Shown in pieces: positions 8,906 through 17,431 of a DNA stretch of 64,000 nt. The notes below the pieces were generated by a model that saw only the letters and a list, made by a program, of their open reading frames with translations, did no database searches and was not told the origin of the DNA. The stretch covers positions 250,612 to 314,611 of the forward strand of contig NZ_RCCH01000002.1 in the NCBI RefSeq assembly GCF_003663945.1, in the 5' to 3' direction. The number at the start of each line of letters is the position of its first letter. Position 1 is the stretch's first letter. The DNA comes from Lacinutrix venerupis (GTDB lineage Bacteria > Bacteroidota > Bacteroidia > Flavobacteriales > Flavobacteriaceae). Position numbers and translations under genes: made by a program.

Positions 8906-9051
8906 TTTCTTTTTTAGGTTAAAACTGCTGTTATTTTTTAATTTTAGATTTTACTTTAAATATTTAATAGCAATACAAATATCACTAAGCTCTATTTTAG
9001 TATTTTTTATAAAATTTTTACTAAAGATAAATTTTAAATGTATAGTTTAAA

Positions 9052-9819
9052 TTGAAAAAACTCTTCAAATTAATACTAAATATAATACCAAGACCTATTC
9101 TTATTAGGCTAAGCTATCTTATTAGGCCTATGCTAGCCGTATCTCTTTACGGCTCAAAGTATATGGATCCTATAGACGAAAGAGGCTTTAGAAGTTTTTT
9201 ACCATATGGATATGGCAAACAACGAGATAATGTATTATCACCGTCAACACTATCTTTAGAACGCCATAGATTATTATGGTTGTATTTAAAAAATGAAACC
9301 ACTTTTTTTTCAGCTAAAAAAAAAGTACTTCATTTTGCACCAGAACAATGTTTTTTAAAACGATTTAGAAAACTTAAAAATATAGAGTATACAACTACCG
9401 ACTTGCTCTCGCCTATTGCAGATGTAAAAGCAGATATTTGCAATCTTCCTTTTAATAATAATAGTTTTGATATTATTCTATGCAATCACGTACTAGAACA
9501 TATACCAGATGATACTAAAGCTATGGAAGAATTATATCGTGTTTTGAAACCTGGTGGATATGGAATTTTTCAAATCCCACAAGATTTAAATAGAGATAAA
9601 ACTTTTGAAGATAATACTATTACAGACAAAAAAGAACGAGCTCAAGTTTTTGGCCAATACGACCATGTTCGCGTATATGGACGCGACTACTTTAATAAAC
9701 TAAGATCTATTGGTTTTAAAGTAGAAGAAGTAGATTATACAGCTAAGTTATCTTCCAAAGAAATAGAAAAATATTGTTTAGCTGAAGGCGAAATTATACC
9801 TGTAGTTTACAAAAATTAA
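9052..9819 (+). CDS. Class I SAM-dependent methyltransferase
   Basis: 255 residues from a TTG start (MKKLFKLILNIIPRP), which fits the spacing best. The Rossmann methyltransferase core begins with VLHFAPEQ (92-99), a variant of the usual glycine-rich motif I. Motif II/III follows as TTTDLLSPIADVKADICNLPF, then DIILCNHVLEHIPDD and the post-motif VLKPGGYGIFQIPQ. The basic, hydrophobic first 30 residues may associate with the membrane. The target is unknown. It is followed 15 bases later by the DUF423 gene. Confidence 0.82.
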   Translation: MKKLFKLILNIIPRPILIRLSYLIRPMLAVSLYGSKYMDPIDERGFRSFLPYGYGKQRDNVLSPSTLSLERHRLLWLYLKNETTFFSAKKKVLHFAPEQCFLKRFRKLKNIEYTTTDLLSPIADVKADICNLPFNNNSFDIILCNHVLEHIPDDTKAMEELYRVLKPGGYGIFQIPQDLNRDKTFEDNTITDKKERAQVFGQYDHVRVYGRDYFNKLRSIGFKVEEVDYTAKLSSKEIEKYCLAEGEIIPVVYKN

Positions 9820-9834
9820 CAATATAATTTAATT

Positions 9835-10203
9835 ATGACATCACAAACACTAATTGCAACAGCTGCTTTATTTGGTATGTTAGCAGTAATTTTTGGTGCT
9901 TTTGGAGCACACACCTTAAAAAAAACACTATCTAAAGAACAATTACAAAGTTTCGAGGTTGGAGTTAAATACCAAATGTATCATGCTATTGTTTTATTGG
10001 TACTAGGCTTTGGTCAAGGTCCAAAAAGCAGTGCAATTTACTGGTGTTTTGTATTCGGTATAATACTATTTTCGTTTAGTATTTATGGTTTAGTTTTAAG
10101 TGATGCTAAAGGTAAAAAACTTAAATTTTTAGGACCAATTACTCCTTTAGGAGGCTTATTATTAGTTACTGGGTGGTTTTTATTATTATTTAACGCCTTC
10201 TAA
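9835..10203 (+). CDS. DUF423 family small membrane protein
   Basis: 122 residues with about four hydrophobic segments. The N-terminal GAFGAHTLKKTL and the following QMYHAIVLLVLG are hallmarks of DUF423 (YwdK/YgdD-like) proteins. Their function is unknown. It lies 15 bases after the methyltransferase gene and ends before a strong bidirectional terminator. Confidence 0.88.
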   Translation: MTSQTLIATAALFGMLAVIFGAFGAHTLKKTLSKEQLQSFEVGVKYQMYHAIVLLVLGFGQGPKSSAIYWCFVFGIILFSFSIYGLVLSDAKGKKLKFLGPITPLGGLLLVTGWFLLLFNAF

Positions 10204-10230
10204 TTACTTATTATAATATGGTTTAAAATA

Positions 10231-10260
10231 AAAAAGCCTAAACATAAGTTTAGGCTTTTT
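10231..10260. terminator. Bidirectional terminator between DUF423 and the metal operon
   Basis: Perfect 13-bp inverted repeat AAAAAGCCTAAAC / GTTTAGGCTTTTT (10231-10243 and 10248-10260), loop ATAA. It has T-runs on both strands and sits between convergent genes. Confidence 0.9.
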
Positions 10261-10284
10261 CTTTATAACTATTTTATAGTTTTT

Positions 10285-10641
10285 TTAATGATTATCTAAC
10301 ACTTCTTCATCACGATATTTACAACATGGGTGTACAGAATTATAAGCTTCGTCTGTAGCTTTTAATTCTTTTGTATCATGCCCTACTTCGGCTATACTTT
10401 TAGAAATAGCTTCAATATTTGTTTTACGCTCATCGAAAATTAATTTAAGTTCGTGTGTTTGCACATCCCATTTTGCAGATTTTACACCTTTTGTATTTAA
10501 ACTTGCTTTTTCAATACGTTTTTTACACATTAAACAAACACCATCTACCTCTATAGAAGCGCGTTTATTTTTGTCTTGAGCAAAAGTTATAGACGTCATT
10601 AACACTGCTAAAACTAGAATTGTACTTTTTATTGTTTTCAT
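10285..10641 (-). CDS. Secreted heavy-metal-associated (HMA) domain protein
   Basis: 118 residues. A signal peptide (to TFAQ, residue 22) is followed by an HMA fold with the metal site GVCLMCKKRIEK (C36 and C39). A second cysteine pair, HPCCKYRD (C106-C107), lies near the end. The domain binds soft metals such as Cu(I), here probably in the periplasm. It is the last gene of the minus-strand metal operon, 47 bases after the TonB receptor, so it may pass metal to or from that receptor (inference). Confidence 0.85.
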   Translation of the reverse strand: MKTIKSTILVLAVLMTSITFAQDKNKRASIEVDGVCLMCKKRIEKASLNTKGVKSAKWDVQTHELKLIFDERKTNIEAISKSIAEVGHDTKELKATDEAYNSVHPCCKYRDEEVLDNH

Positions 10642-10688
10642 AATTATATAAATTTATTTATTAGATTTTTAATTTTATAGCTGTTGAG

Positions 10689-12917
10689 TTATTTTATTTT
10701 ATATCGTAATCCCGCATAATAATTTGCACCAAATATTGGACCATATACAAACGTAGTATCAAAACTTGAGCCAAAAGGATTATCTGCAGATACTATTGGG
10801 TTATCTTGCCTTACATTGGTTATATTTTCTCCTCCTAAATATACTTCAAATTTTGGAGAAAACACTTTAGTTACTTGTGCATTAAGCGTAGCTAGAGTTG
10901 GAGAATAGTCTGGTAACATATACTGCGCAGGATTATTTGCTGTAGAAGAAAAACGTTGTTCTCCTAACCAATTATATGTGGCATCAAATTTCCAATTCGA
11001 GTTATTTTTTACTTGTGTTTCGTATGAAGCGTTTGCAAAAAACCTATGCTTTGGAGTTAATGGTTTTTCTAATTTACCAGATGTATATTGTGTTTTTACG
11101 TCGTAGTTTTTGTAAGCTATACGGGTATTAAAACGATCTAACGGTTCGTAATTTAATTCTACTTGAAAACTGTTAGCATAGCTATCTCCTTCTAAATTAT
11201 AAAAATTTACTTCTTGTGCATTTTCATAATCTACAACTACTTGATTTTTAAAATCTGTTCTATAAAAATCTGCTGTAATTTCGGCTTTTCTATTAAACAG
11301 TCTAAATCCTTGTAAAAAAGACACTCCGTAATTCCATGCTATTTCTGGATCTAATCCATAAATTTCACCTGTATTATTTAAAATATTAATTGTTCGAGAG
11401 GTCGAAAATAATTTTTGATTTTCGGCAAAAATATTAGCGCTTCGTTTACCTCTACCTGCAGATGCTCTAAATACACCTTTTTCCCAAGTCGTATAGCGCA
11501 TATGTAAACGTGGTGTTACAAACGTCCCTAATAAATTGTGTCTATCTACTCTTAAACCTGCAGTAATGTTAAGCTTATCTAAATTAAAATAATTATACTC
11601 CATAAATGCACCTATCGAGTTTTCGGTTCTTTCGTAATTTAGAGTATTTACAAACTCATCGTAATGATCGTAAGTATAACTTATTCCTGTTTTAATTTTA
11701 TGTCTCGAGTCTCCTATTATAGTATTATACATAATATTGGTATACAAACTATTATGCTCTATATCGTATTGATTTAATCCAAAATATGAATCCTGTTGAT
11801 GACCACTAAATGCAGTTTGAATACTTAAACTTTGCCATGGTAATTCAGGATTTACATATCCTAATTTTGCTGAAACCTCAAAACGTTCTGTATCAATTTC
11901 ACTTCCCCAATAATTTGTAGTTAATTTATCTCTATCTGGATCGAAATTTATTTGTCCTGTTTGTTTTTCATCATTTAAATACTTTAAATTAATAAAACTA
12001 ACCAATCCTTTTTCTGGATTAATATATTGCCAGCGATTCATAAAATTGACTTGATTGTATAATGGCATATCTATAAAACCATCATTATTTACATCATGCT
12101 TTTTCTGTTGTGTATTACCATGTATATAAAAACCAGTATCCCACTTATCACTTACTTTAGTATTAAAATGTGTATTTAATTCTAAACGTGTACTGCTTGC
12201 TCCATAAAGGTTTACAAACAATTTATTATCTGTTTTAGGTTTTACTAGCTCGGTATTTATTTGTCCTGCGATACTTTCGTAACCATTTACAACACTTCCA
12301 GCTCCTTTTGTAATTTGAATACTTTCTACCCAAGTTCCAGGAATAAAACTAAGTCCAAAAGCTTGAGATGCTCCACGAATAGATGGTATGTTTTCGGTAG
12401 CGATTAAAATATATGGACTTGTTAAGCCTAACATTTTAATTTGCCTTGTTCCTGTTACTGCATCTGCAAAATTAACATCGATTGATGGATTAGTTTCAAA
12501 ACTTTCCGACAAGTTACAACAAGCGGCCTTTAACAACTCATCACTACTTACAGTAATAATATTTTGAGATGATAAATACGATGTTCCCATTGTTTTTTGC
12601 TTAGCTGTAATTTCAACCTCTTCAAGTTCGCTAGTTGGTTTTAATCTATGTTTAATTGGTTTTGCATTTAAAACCGTTAGCGTATCGGTTTTATAACCAA
12701 CAAAACTTATTACTAATTTTTTGTATTCTTCTTTATACGGAATGGAGAAATTTCCATCAAAATCGGTAACATTTCCAACTTTAGTTCCTAGCCAAAAAAC
12801 GTTAGCTCCCGGTAATGGATTTTTAGAAGCATTATCTTCTAAAATTGTTCCAGTTATTTTTTCTTGAGATATCGCAAACAACGGCAATAGCAATAATATA
12901 TATATTAATTTTTTCAT
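10689..12917 (-). CDS. TonB-dependent receptor, metal-operon type
   Basis: 742 residues. Signal peptide (to AISQ, 18), then a carboxypeptidase-regulatory-like beta-sandwich (about 20-95, ILEDNASKNPLPGANVFW), a plug (about 110-240) and a 22-strand-type barrel ending YYAGLRYKIK. The plug carries a CysCys pair (C133-C134) in LLKAACCNLSESFETNP; I recall this variant in flavobacterial receptors next to HMA genes. Its position between two HMA genes and downstream of a multicopper oxidase points to copper or a copper chelate as the substrate rather than iron (inference). Its ATG directly follows the stop of the HMA-MauE gene. Confidence 0.9.
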   Translation of the reverse strand: MKKLIYILLLLPLFAISQEKITGTILEDNASKNPLPGANVFWLGTKVGNVTDFDGNFSIPYKEEYKKLVISFVGYKTDTLTVLNAKPIKHRLKPTSELEEVEITAKQKTMGTSYLSSQNIITVSSDELLKAACCNLSESFETNPSIDVNFADAVTGTRQIKMLGLTSPYILIATENIPSIRGASQAFGLSFIPGTWVESIQITKGAGSVVNGYESIAGQINTELVKPKTDNKLFVNLYGASSTRLELNTHFNTKVSDKWDTGFYIHGNTQQKKHDVNNDGFIDMPLYNQVNFMNRWQYINPEKGLVSFINLKYLNDEKQTGQINFDPDRDKLTTNYWGSEIDTERFEVSAKLGYVNPELPWQSLSIQTAFSGHQQDSYFGLNQYDIEHNSLYTNIMYNTIIGDSRHKIKTGISYTYDHYDEFVNTLNYERTENSIGAFMEYNYFNLDKLNITAGLRVDRHNLLGTFVTPRLHMRYTTWEKGVFRASAGRGKRSANIFAENQKLFSTSRTINILNNTGEIYGLDPEIAWNYGVSFLQGFRLFNRKAEITADFYRTDFKNQVVVDYENAQEVNFYNLEGDSYANSFQVELNYEPLDRFNTRIAYKNYDVKTQYTSGKLEKPLTPKHRFFANASYETQVKNNSNWKFDATYNWLGEQRFSSTANNPAQYMLPDYSPTLATLNAQVTKVFSPKFEVYLGGENITNVRQDNPIVSADNPFGSSFDTTFVYGPIFGANYYAGLRYKIK

Positions 12918-13649
12918 TTAATTGTAGGTTTTATAAAGCATAATTATTGCCATAATAATCATGATTGTATTTTCAATAAAAGTAGCTTTAGTCATAGGTA
13001 ATTTAAGCACTGTACCTAAGCATGCACATTGTATTTCTTGTTTATTTAAAAGTGTTTTTATTACTCCAATTGTAGTAATACCCAATACAATAATGGTTAC
13101 AATAAGTGCTATAGAAATTTGAAAACGCATTAAAAACATAAGTCCTAAAACAATCTCAATAAAAGGATATATTTTTGCGTAAGCAGGAAATACTTTAGCC
13201 AAAGGATCGTACATTTTAAAAGACTCTGGAAATCCTTTTAAATCTAAAATTTTAAAGAAACTAAATACTATGTAAAATAAGCCCATGAAATCGAGCATAA
13301 AATCACTCCAATTCCAGTTTTTGTAATGTAATAGAATTGAAGCTATAACTATGTAAGTAAATATTATAAATAGTGGTTTTAGCTTTTGTAAATCTGTTTT
13401 TTCTTCTTTATTTGCTACTGTTGAGAAAACATTTCTTTGTTGTTTTTCAATTTCTAAAATTGAAAATTTTTCTAGCAATTCTTCTTGTAATTTTTCTATT
13501 GAAATATGCTGAGACATTTTAACCTCAACTTCAGCTTTCTCTAAGTCGACTGAAGCACTAGTAACATGTTCAATATTATTTAATGCTTTTTCAACTGAAG
13601 CTTTACAATTGCCACAGGTCATACCTGTAACTTTATATGTGTGTTTCAT
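12918..13649 (-). CDS. HMA domain fused to MauE/DoxX-like membrane domain
   Basis: 243 residues. Residues 1-70 are an HMA domain with the canonical MTCGNC site (C12, C15). After a linker come four or so membrane spans (about 89-243) resembling MauE/DoxX proteins, with a second thiol site QCACLG (C208, C210) that matches the CxC of MauE relatives. The layout suggests metal capture on the HMA domain linked to a membrane thiol couple. It is the fourth gene of the metal operon, 11 bases after DUF305 and with no gap before the TonB receptor. Confidence 0.82.
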   Translation of the reverse strand: MKHTYKVTGMTCGNCKASVEKALNNIEHVTSASVDLEKAEVEVKMSQHISIEKLQEELLEKFSILEIEKQQRNVFSTVANKEEKTDLQKLKPLFIIFTYIVIASILLHYKNWNWSDFMLDFMGLFYIVFSFFKILDLKGFPESFKMYDPLAKVFPAYAKIYPFIEIVLGLMFLMRFQISIALIVTIIVLGITTIGVIKTLLNKQEIQCACLGTVLKLPMTKATFIENTIMIIMAIIMLYKTYN

Positions 13650-13660
13650 TTTTTTTAATA

Positions 13661-14140
13661 TTAATTATTAGTGCTTTGAAGGCGCTCAATCATTACTTTC
13701 ATTTCTTTAATTTCTCTTTCTTGAGCTTTAATAATATCTTCGGCTAATTTTTTAACTTCCGGATCTTTGATGTCTGCTCTGCTACTTGTTAATATTGCAA
13801 TTGAATGATGAGGAATCATGGCTTTTAACCATAAAATATCACCAACAATTGGTTTTTGTATTCTAACTAAAGTTAGTGCTCCAAAAAAAAGTATAATGCT
13901 TCCTAAAACAATTGCAATGTTTTTTTTCTTGTTTTGATACATATTTCGCATGGCTACAAACATAATTATAGCCATTGTTGCAATACCTAAACAACTCATG
14001 TAAAAACGTGTTAAACTAAAGTACACATGATCTATTGCATAAGTATTTAAATACATAGTTATATACATAGCTACAAATGAAGCTGCTAACATTAAAACAA
14101 ACTTCGTGTAATTGTTTTTTTTCATTTCATGATTTTTCAT
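13661..14140 (-). CDS. DUF305 domain membrane protein
   Basis: 159 residues. Three N-terminal hydrophobic spans (about 12-32, 44-64, 75-93) precede a short DUF305 segment: KAMIPHHSIAILTS (H111-H112), then EVKKLAEDIIKAQEREIKEMK. DUF305 is a four-helix ferritin-like fold often found with copper-resistance genes. The HH pair is its conserved feature. A second ATG six residues in (MKKNNYTK) is an equally possible start. It lies 31 bases after the multicopper oxidase gene and 11 before the HMA-MauE gene. Confidence 0.82.
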   Translation of the reverse strand: MKNHEMKKNNYTKFVLMLAASFVAMYITMYLNTYAIDHVYFSLTRFYMSCLGIATMAIIMFVAMRNMYQNKKKNIAIVLGSIILFFGALTLVRIQKPIVGDILWLKAMIPHHSIAILTSSRADIKDPEVKKLAEDIIKAQEREIKEMKVMIERLQSTNN

Positions 14141-14171
14141 AATAAAATGGTTTTTCTGTTTGTTATTTTTT

Positions 14172-16469
14172 TTAAAATCTTAAAGATAATCCGCCTCCTG
14201 CTCCAAATCGATTGTCGTAACTCGCCATTAGCGATGCGTTTTTTGAGAGTAAATATTCAGCACCAGCACTCCAAACTAATTCTTTTTCAAAATTTGAGTT
14301 TTGTGGTAGTGTATTTACTAATCCTAAATCGGCTTGGTATTCAATTTCTCCAAATACAACTGTTCTTGGAAATACCATAATTTCACGACTTAAACCTAAC
14401 TGAGGTCTTAATTCATTATCTAAACGAACATCAAGACTAAATAAATAAGGTGTTAAATATCGTAAACCAACAATTGCAGTTGTATTTACTTCTTCTAAAC
14501 TATCTTCCAATTCATTTTCAATATTTACACCACCAAATACTCTTAGGTAATCGTGTAAATAATACTCGTAAGTTGCTTCGGCTTCAAAATTTTTATTCCA
14601 GCCGTATTCTGCCATTACGTTAAATTGACTTCTATAGTTTGAAGTTACTAAGTTTAACTCTGTCATATGAGAGGCTACATCAACCATTCCCCAAGAATAA
14701 TAAAGATTACTTTCTTTTATTAAATTATTGATTGGATAGGCTTTCATTCTTTCGTCTCTTGGAGTATCGTAACTAATAATTCGTGTCATGCCACTCATCA
14801 TATGATATAAAATATGACAGTGAAAAAACCAGTCGCCATACTCATCGCCATAAAACTCGATGGTAACTTCTTTCATTGGTGGAACATTTACGGTATGTTT
14901 TAAAGGAGAATAATCTCCGTTTTTGTTTAACACCCTAAAAAAGTGACCGTGTAAATGCAAAGGATGGTGCATCATGGTTAAATTATTAAAAGTAATACGT
15001 GTTACCTCATTACTTTTAATCTTTATTTTGTCGGTTTCGGATAAAACTACACCGTTAAAACTCCATATATAACGATTCATATTACCTGTAAGGTTTAAGA
15101 GAATTTCGTTTATAGGTGCGTCAGCATCGTATACTGTTTTCTCTGGAGATTTTAAATAATCGTAATTGTATTCGGCATTCATTTTCATACCATCCATGTC
15201 GTTCATATCCATTTCTTTATGTTCTGCATGGTTCATATCATTCTCCATTTTCATTTTATCATGATTCATCTTCTCCTTTTGCATAGAATCGTGTTTCATA
15301 TCATCATGATTCATTTTTCCATGATCCATCTGCATGCCATATTCAGCTTTTATTTTAAAACGTTCATCCTTATTTGGCTGAAATTTTAAAGCGTGTGCTC
15401 CCATTTTCATATCCATTTTAGCCATTTGTTTCATCATTTCAATTTTATCAGGTTTTGGAACCTCCATAGCCTTTAAAATCTCACCTTCACCTAAATATGC
15501 TGAAGCTGTACCAGAACCATCTTGAGCAGAAATTTTGAATTCTAACTTTTTATCTTCTGGAATCGTTACAATAAAATCGTATGTTTCGGCATTACCTATA
15601 AATGTTTTGTTTCTATTAACAGGCACAACATTTAAACCATCTGCTGCCACTAAAGTTGATGAATCGCCACCAAAAGTCATCCAGAATGCTGTTGATGCTG
15701 CGCCGTTAATTATACGCAACCTTACTTTTTCTCCACTTTTAAAATCTGAATAGTTAATAGACTGTTTTCCATTAATTAAAAAGGCTGGATAATATACATC
15801 TGCAATGTCTGCGCCTTCCATTCTTTGTCGCCAAAAATCTAACTGAGCGCCAAAAGCACCTCTTGAAATCACTTGATTTAGTGGTGTTGTAGTTCCTTTC
15901 TTAATGCCATACCATTCGGTTCCTCTTTTTAAAGTTCTTAGTACATCTTTTGGTTTTTCGTTGGTCCAGTCTGAAAGCATTAAAACCAATTCTTTATCAT
16001 ATTGTAATGTTTCTTCTTTAGGATGAATAACAAAAGAGCCATATACACCGCTTTGCTCTTGTAGCATAGTGTGAGAATGATACCAATAGGTTCCTGCTTG
16101 TTTAAGCTTAAATTTATAGGTAAATGTCGTACCTGGTTTTATTGGCGGTGTTGTTAAGTATGGCACACCATCGTAAAAATTTGGAAGCAGAATACCATGC
16201 CAATGCACAGAAGTTTCTACATCCATAGTATTTTTTACATGGATTATTGCTTCATCACCTTCGGTAAATTCTAAAACTGGACCAGGAATGGTGCCATTTA
16301 CAGTCATACCCATTACAAGCTTACCTGTTATATTTATGTCTTTTTTGGCAATTGTTAATGTGTATTCTTTAGCATTAGAATTACTTTGAGAATGATAGTT
16401 TTCTTGTGCTAGCATTTTTCCTATTAAAAGAAAAAATAATGTGGCTAAAAGCCATGTATTGAATTTCAT
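14172..16469 (-). CDS. Multicopper oxidase (CopA-like) fused to a CopB-like outer-membrane barrel
   Basis: 765 residues. Signal peptide to about residue 21 (MLAQ). Cupredoxin domains carry all copper ligands: HWHG (89-92), WYHSH (129-133), HPLHLHGH (502-509) and HCHILYHMMSGM (550-561, type 1 Cys551, axial Met561). Between domains 2 and 3, residues 379-430 hold 14 Met and 6 His, a Cu(I)-binding loop as in CopA/CueO. After the oxidase, residues ~582-765 are not oxidase sequence: they show alternating hydrophobic strands and end GGGLSLRF, the terminal aromatic of outer-membrane barrels, resembling CopB. It would oxidise Cu(I) while held in the outer membrane (inference). Second gene of the metal operon. 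Confidence 0.88.
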   Translation of the reverse strand: MKFNTWLLATLFFLLIGKMLAQENYHSQSNSNAKEYTLTIAKKDINITGKLVMGMTVNGTIPGPVLEFTEGDEAIIHVKNTMDVETSVHWHGILLPNFYDGVPYLTTPPIKPGTTFTYKFKLKQAGTYWYHSHTMLQEQSGVYGSFVIHPKEETLQYDKELVLMLSDWTNEKPKDVLRTLKRGTEWYGIKKGTTTPLNQVISRGAFGAQLDFWRQRMEGADIADVYYPAFLINGKQSINYSDFKSGEKVRLRIINGAASTAFWMTFGGDSSTLVAADGLNVVPVNRNKTFIGNAETYDFIVTIPEDKKLEFKISAQDGSGTASAYLGEGEILKAMEVPKPDKIEMMKQMAKMDMKMGAHALKFQPNKDERFKIKAEYGMQMDHGKMNHDDMKHDSMQKEKMNHDKMKMENDMNHAEHKEMDMNDMDGMKMNAEYNYDYLKSPEKTVYDADAPINEILLNLTGNMNRYIWSFNGVVLSETDKIKIKSNEVTRITFNNLTMMHHPLHLHGHFFRVLNKNGDYSPLKHTVNVPPMKEVTIEFYGDEYGDWFFHCHILYHMMSGMTRIISYDTPRDERMKAYPINNLIKESNLYYSWGMVDVASHMTELNLVTSNYRSQFNVMAEYGWNKNFEAEATYEYYLHDYLRVFGGVNIENELEDSLEEVNTTAIVGLRYLTPYLFSLDVRLDNELRPQLGLSREIMVFPRTVVFGEIEYQADLGLVNTLPQNSNFEKELVWSAGAEYLLSKNASLMASYDNRFGAGGGLSLRF

Positions 16470-16503
16470 TTTTATAATTTAAATTAATAATTCGGTTAAA
16501 AAC

Positions 16504-16517
16504 TTCGCGTAAGCGAA
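16504..16517. repeat. GNRA-capped palindrome (copy 1)
   Basis: TTCGC-GTAA-GCGAA in the 67-base gap between the HYC_CC_PP and oxidase genes. It belongs with the elements at 20322 and 37376. Confidence 0.5.
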
Positions 16518-16536
16518 ATGGTTTGAATTATTAAAA

Positions 16537-16941
16537 TCAAATTAAAAACACATCGTCAAGCAGTTGTATATGGAAGACGAGATTGGGTGGTGAGTAATTT
16601 TTATGAGGTATTATTTGTTTAGGCAAGCTCTCAAAAAGTGCTGTATAAGCGTAAACAAATGAAGTAATAAATAATTGTTGGCTTAAATCTAAATCATCAA
16701 AAACGTTAAGTTTTAAATTGTCCTGACCTTTAACAACTTCTATTTCATTTTTACAACAACCTTTCATTGCCGGAGCATCACTTGTAATATCTTCGCCGCA
16801 AACTTTTGCCTTTGTAAAAATAGCCGTATCTACTAAACTACTTCCACAATAATGCGATTCAACAGTAAAAGATAGTGTTGAAAACAACACTACAAATGCC
16901 ATTGTAAAAGATAATATTTTATGTAAAAAGTTAGTTTTCAC
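16537..16941 (-). CDS. HYC_CC_PP family protein
   Basis: 134 residues from a GTG start. Signal peptide (KTNFLHKILSFTMAFVVLFSTLSFT), then HYCG (30-33), a lone Cys48, the CysCys pair GCCKNE (C62-C63) and a C-terminal SPPNLVF: the three signatures that name the HYC_CC_PP family, found only in Bacteroidetes. Its function is unknown; conserved Cys/His and its place at the head of the metal operon suggest a periplasmic metal ligand or sensor. The GTG start gives the positively charged n-region a signal peptide needs; the next ATG (14 residues in) would remove it. Confidence 0.8.
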   Translation of the reverse strand: MKTNFLHKILSFTMAFVVLFSTLSFTVESHYCGSSLVDTAIFTKAKVCGEDITSDAPAMKGCCKNEIEVVKGQDNLKLNVFDDLDLSQQLFITSFVYAYTALFESLPKQIIPHKNYSPPNLVFHIQLLDDVFLI

Positions 16942-16945
16942 GATG

Positions 16946-16953
16946 CAAATTTA
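16946..16953 (-). promoter_or_regulatory. Bacteroidetes -7 box TAAATTTG, start of the metal operon
   Basis: Exact TAnnTTTG match on the minus strand, only 4 bases before the GTG at 16941. The transcript would therefore begin at or almost at the start codon (leaderless or nearly so). Confidence 0.45.
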
Positions 16954-17002
16954 CAAAATTGCTTATTTAAGATAGTGACTTAAATTTAGTTTTAACATTA
17001 TT

Positions 17003-17431
17003 TTACAGTCCTTTTCTTTGATAATAAAAAGCTGGTAAGAGTAATAACAATAGTAATGGCTGAATTAAAAAACGTCTGATATTAAAAAATATATAATAAT
17101 CTTCTTGTCGCGGATTCATAACAAAGTAAAGAAATAGAAGAATTAAAATTAAATAGCTAATACTATAGATTATAACAGAAAATTTAATAATGCTCCAATC
17201 TTTAAAAAAAACATATAAAACAGCTAAAGAAATTAAGGTATTAATTACATAACGCATTGTTGTAGATAAAGTTAATTTTAAAACCTCACGTCTTGGAGAA
17301 TCTATATATAAATAATCGTTGTGAAAAAACTTTAAGTAAGGATCGTAAAACAAAAAATTTTCGAAAGCTCTAATTAAAATTAAAAACCCAAAAAGAAAAA
17401 ACAACCAAATATATTTTTTATACTTATTCAT
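17003..17431 (-). CDS. Exosortase F system-associated membrane protein
   Basis: 142 residues from the ATG at 17429-17431. About four membrane spans; the signature region FLFYDPYLKFFHNDY and later PRQEDYYIFFNIRRFL matches the XrtF-associated family (TIGR04127). Its role is unknown but it always sits beside exosortase F. The ATG overlaps the end of xrtF by 8 bases (ATGAATAA); an in-frame TTG four codons earlier is less likely. It is the second gene of the two-gene unit. Confidence 0.88.
   Translation of the reverse strand: MNKYKKYIWLFFLFGFLILIRAFENFLFYDPYLKFFHNDYLYIDSPRREVLKLTLSTTMRYVINTLISLAVLYVFFKDWSIIKFSVIIYSISYLILILLFLYFVMNPRQEDYYIFFNIRRFLIQPLLLLLLLPAFYYQRKGL

Noticed and set aside
14129-14380. 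Plus-strand open frame over the end of the oxidase gene
   Set aside because: Hydrophobic low-information translation opposite a well-supported coding region, with no ribosome-site or family support.
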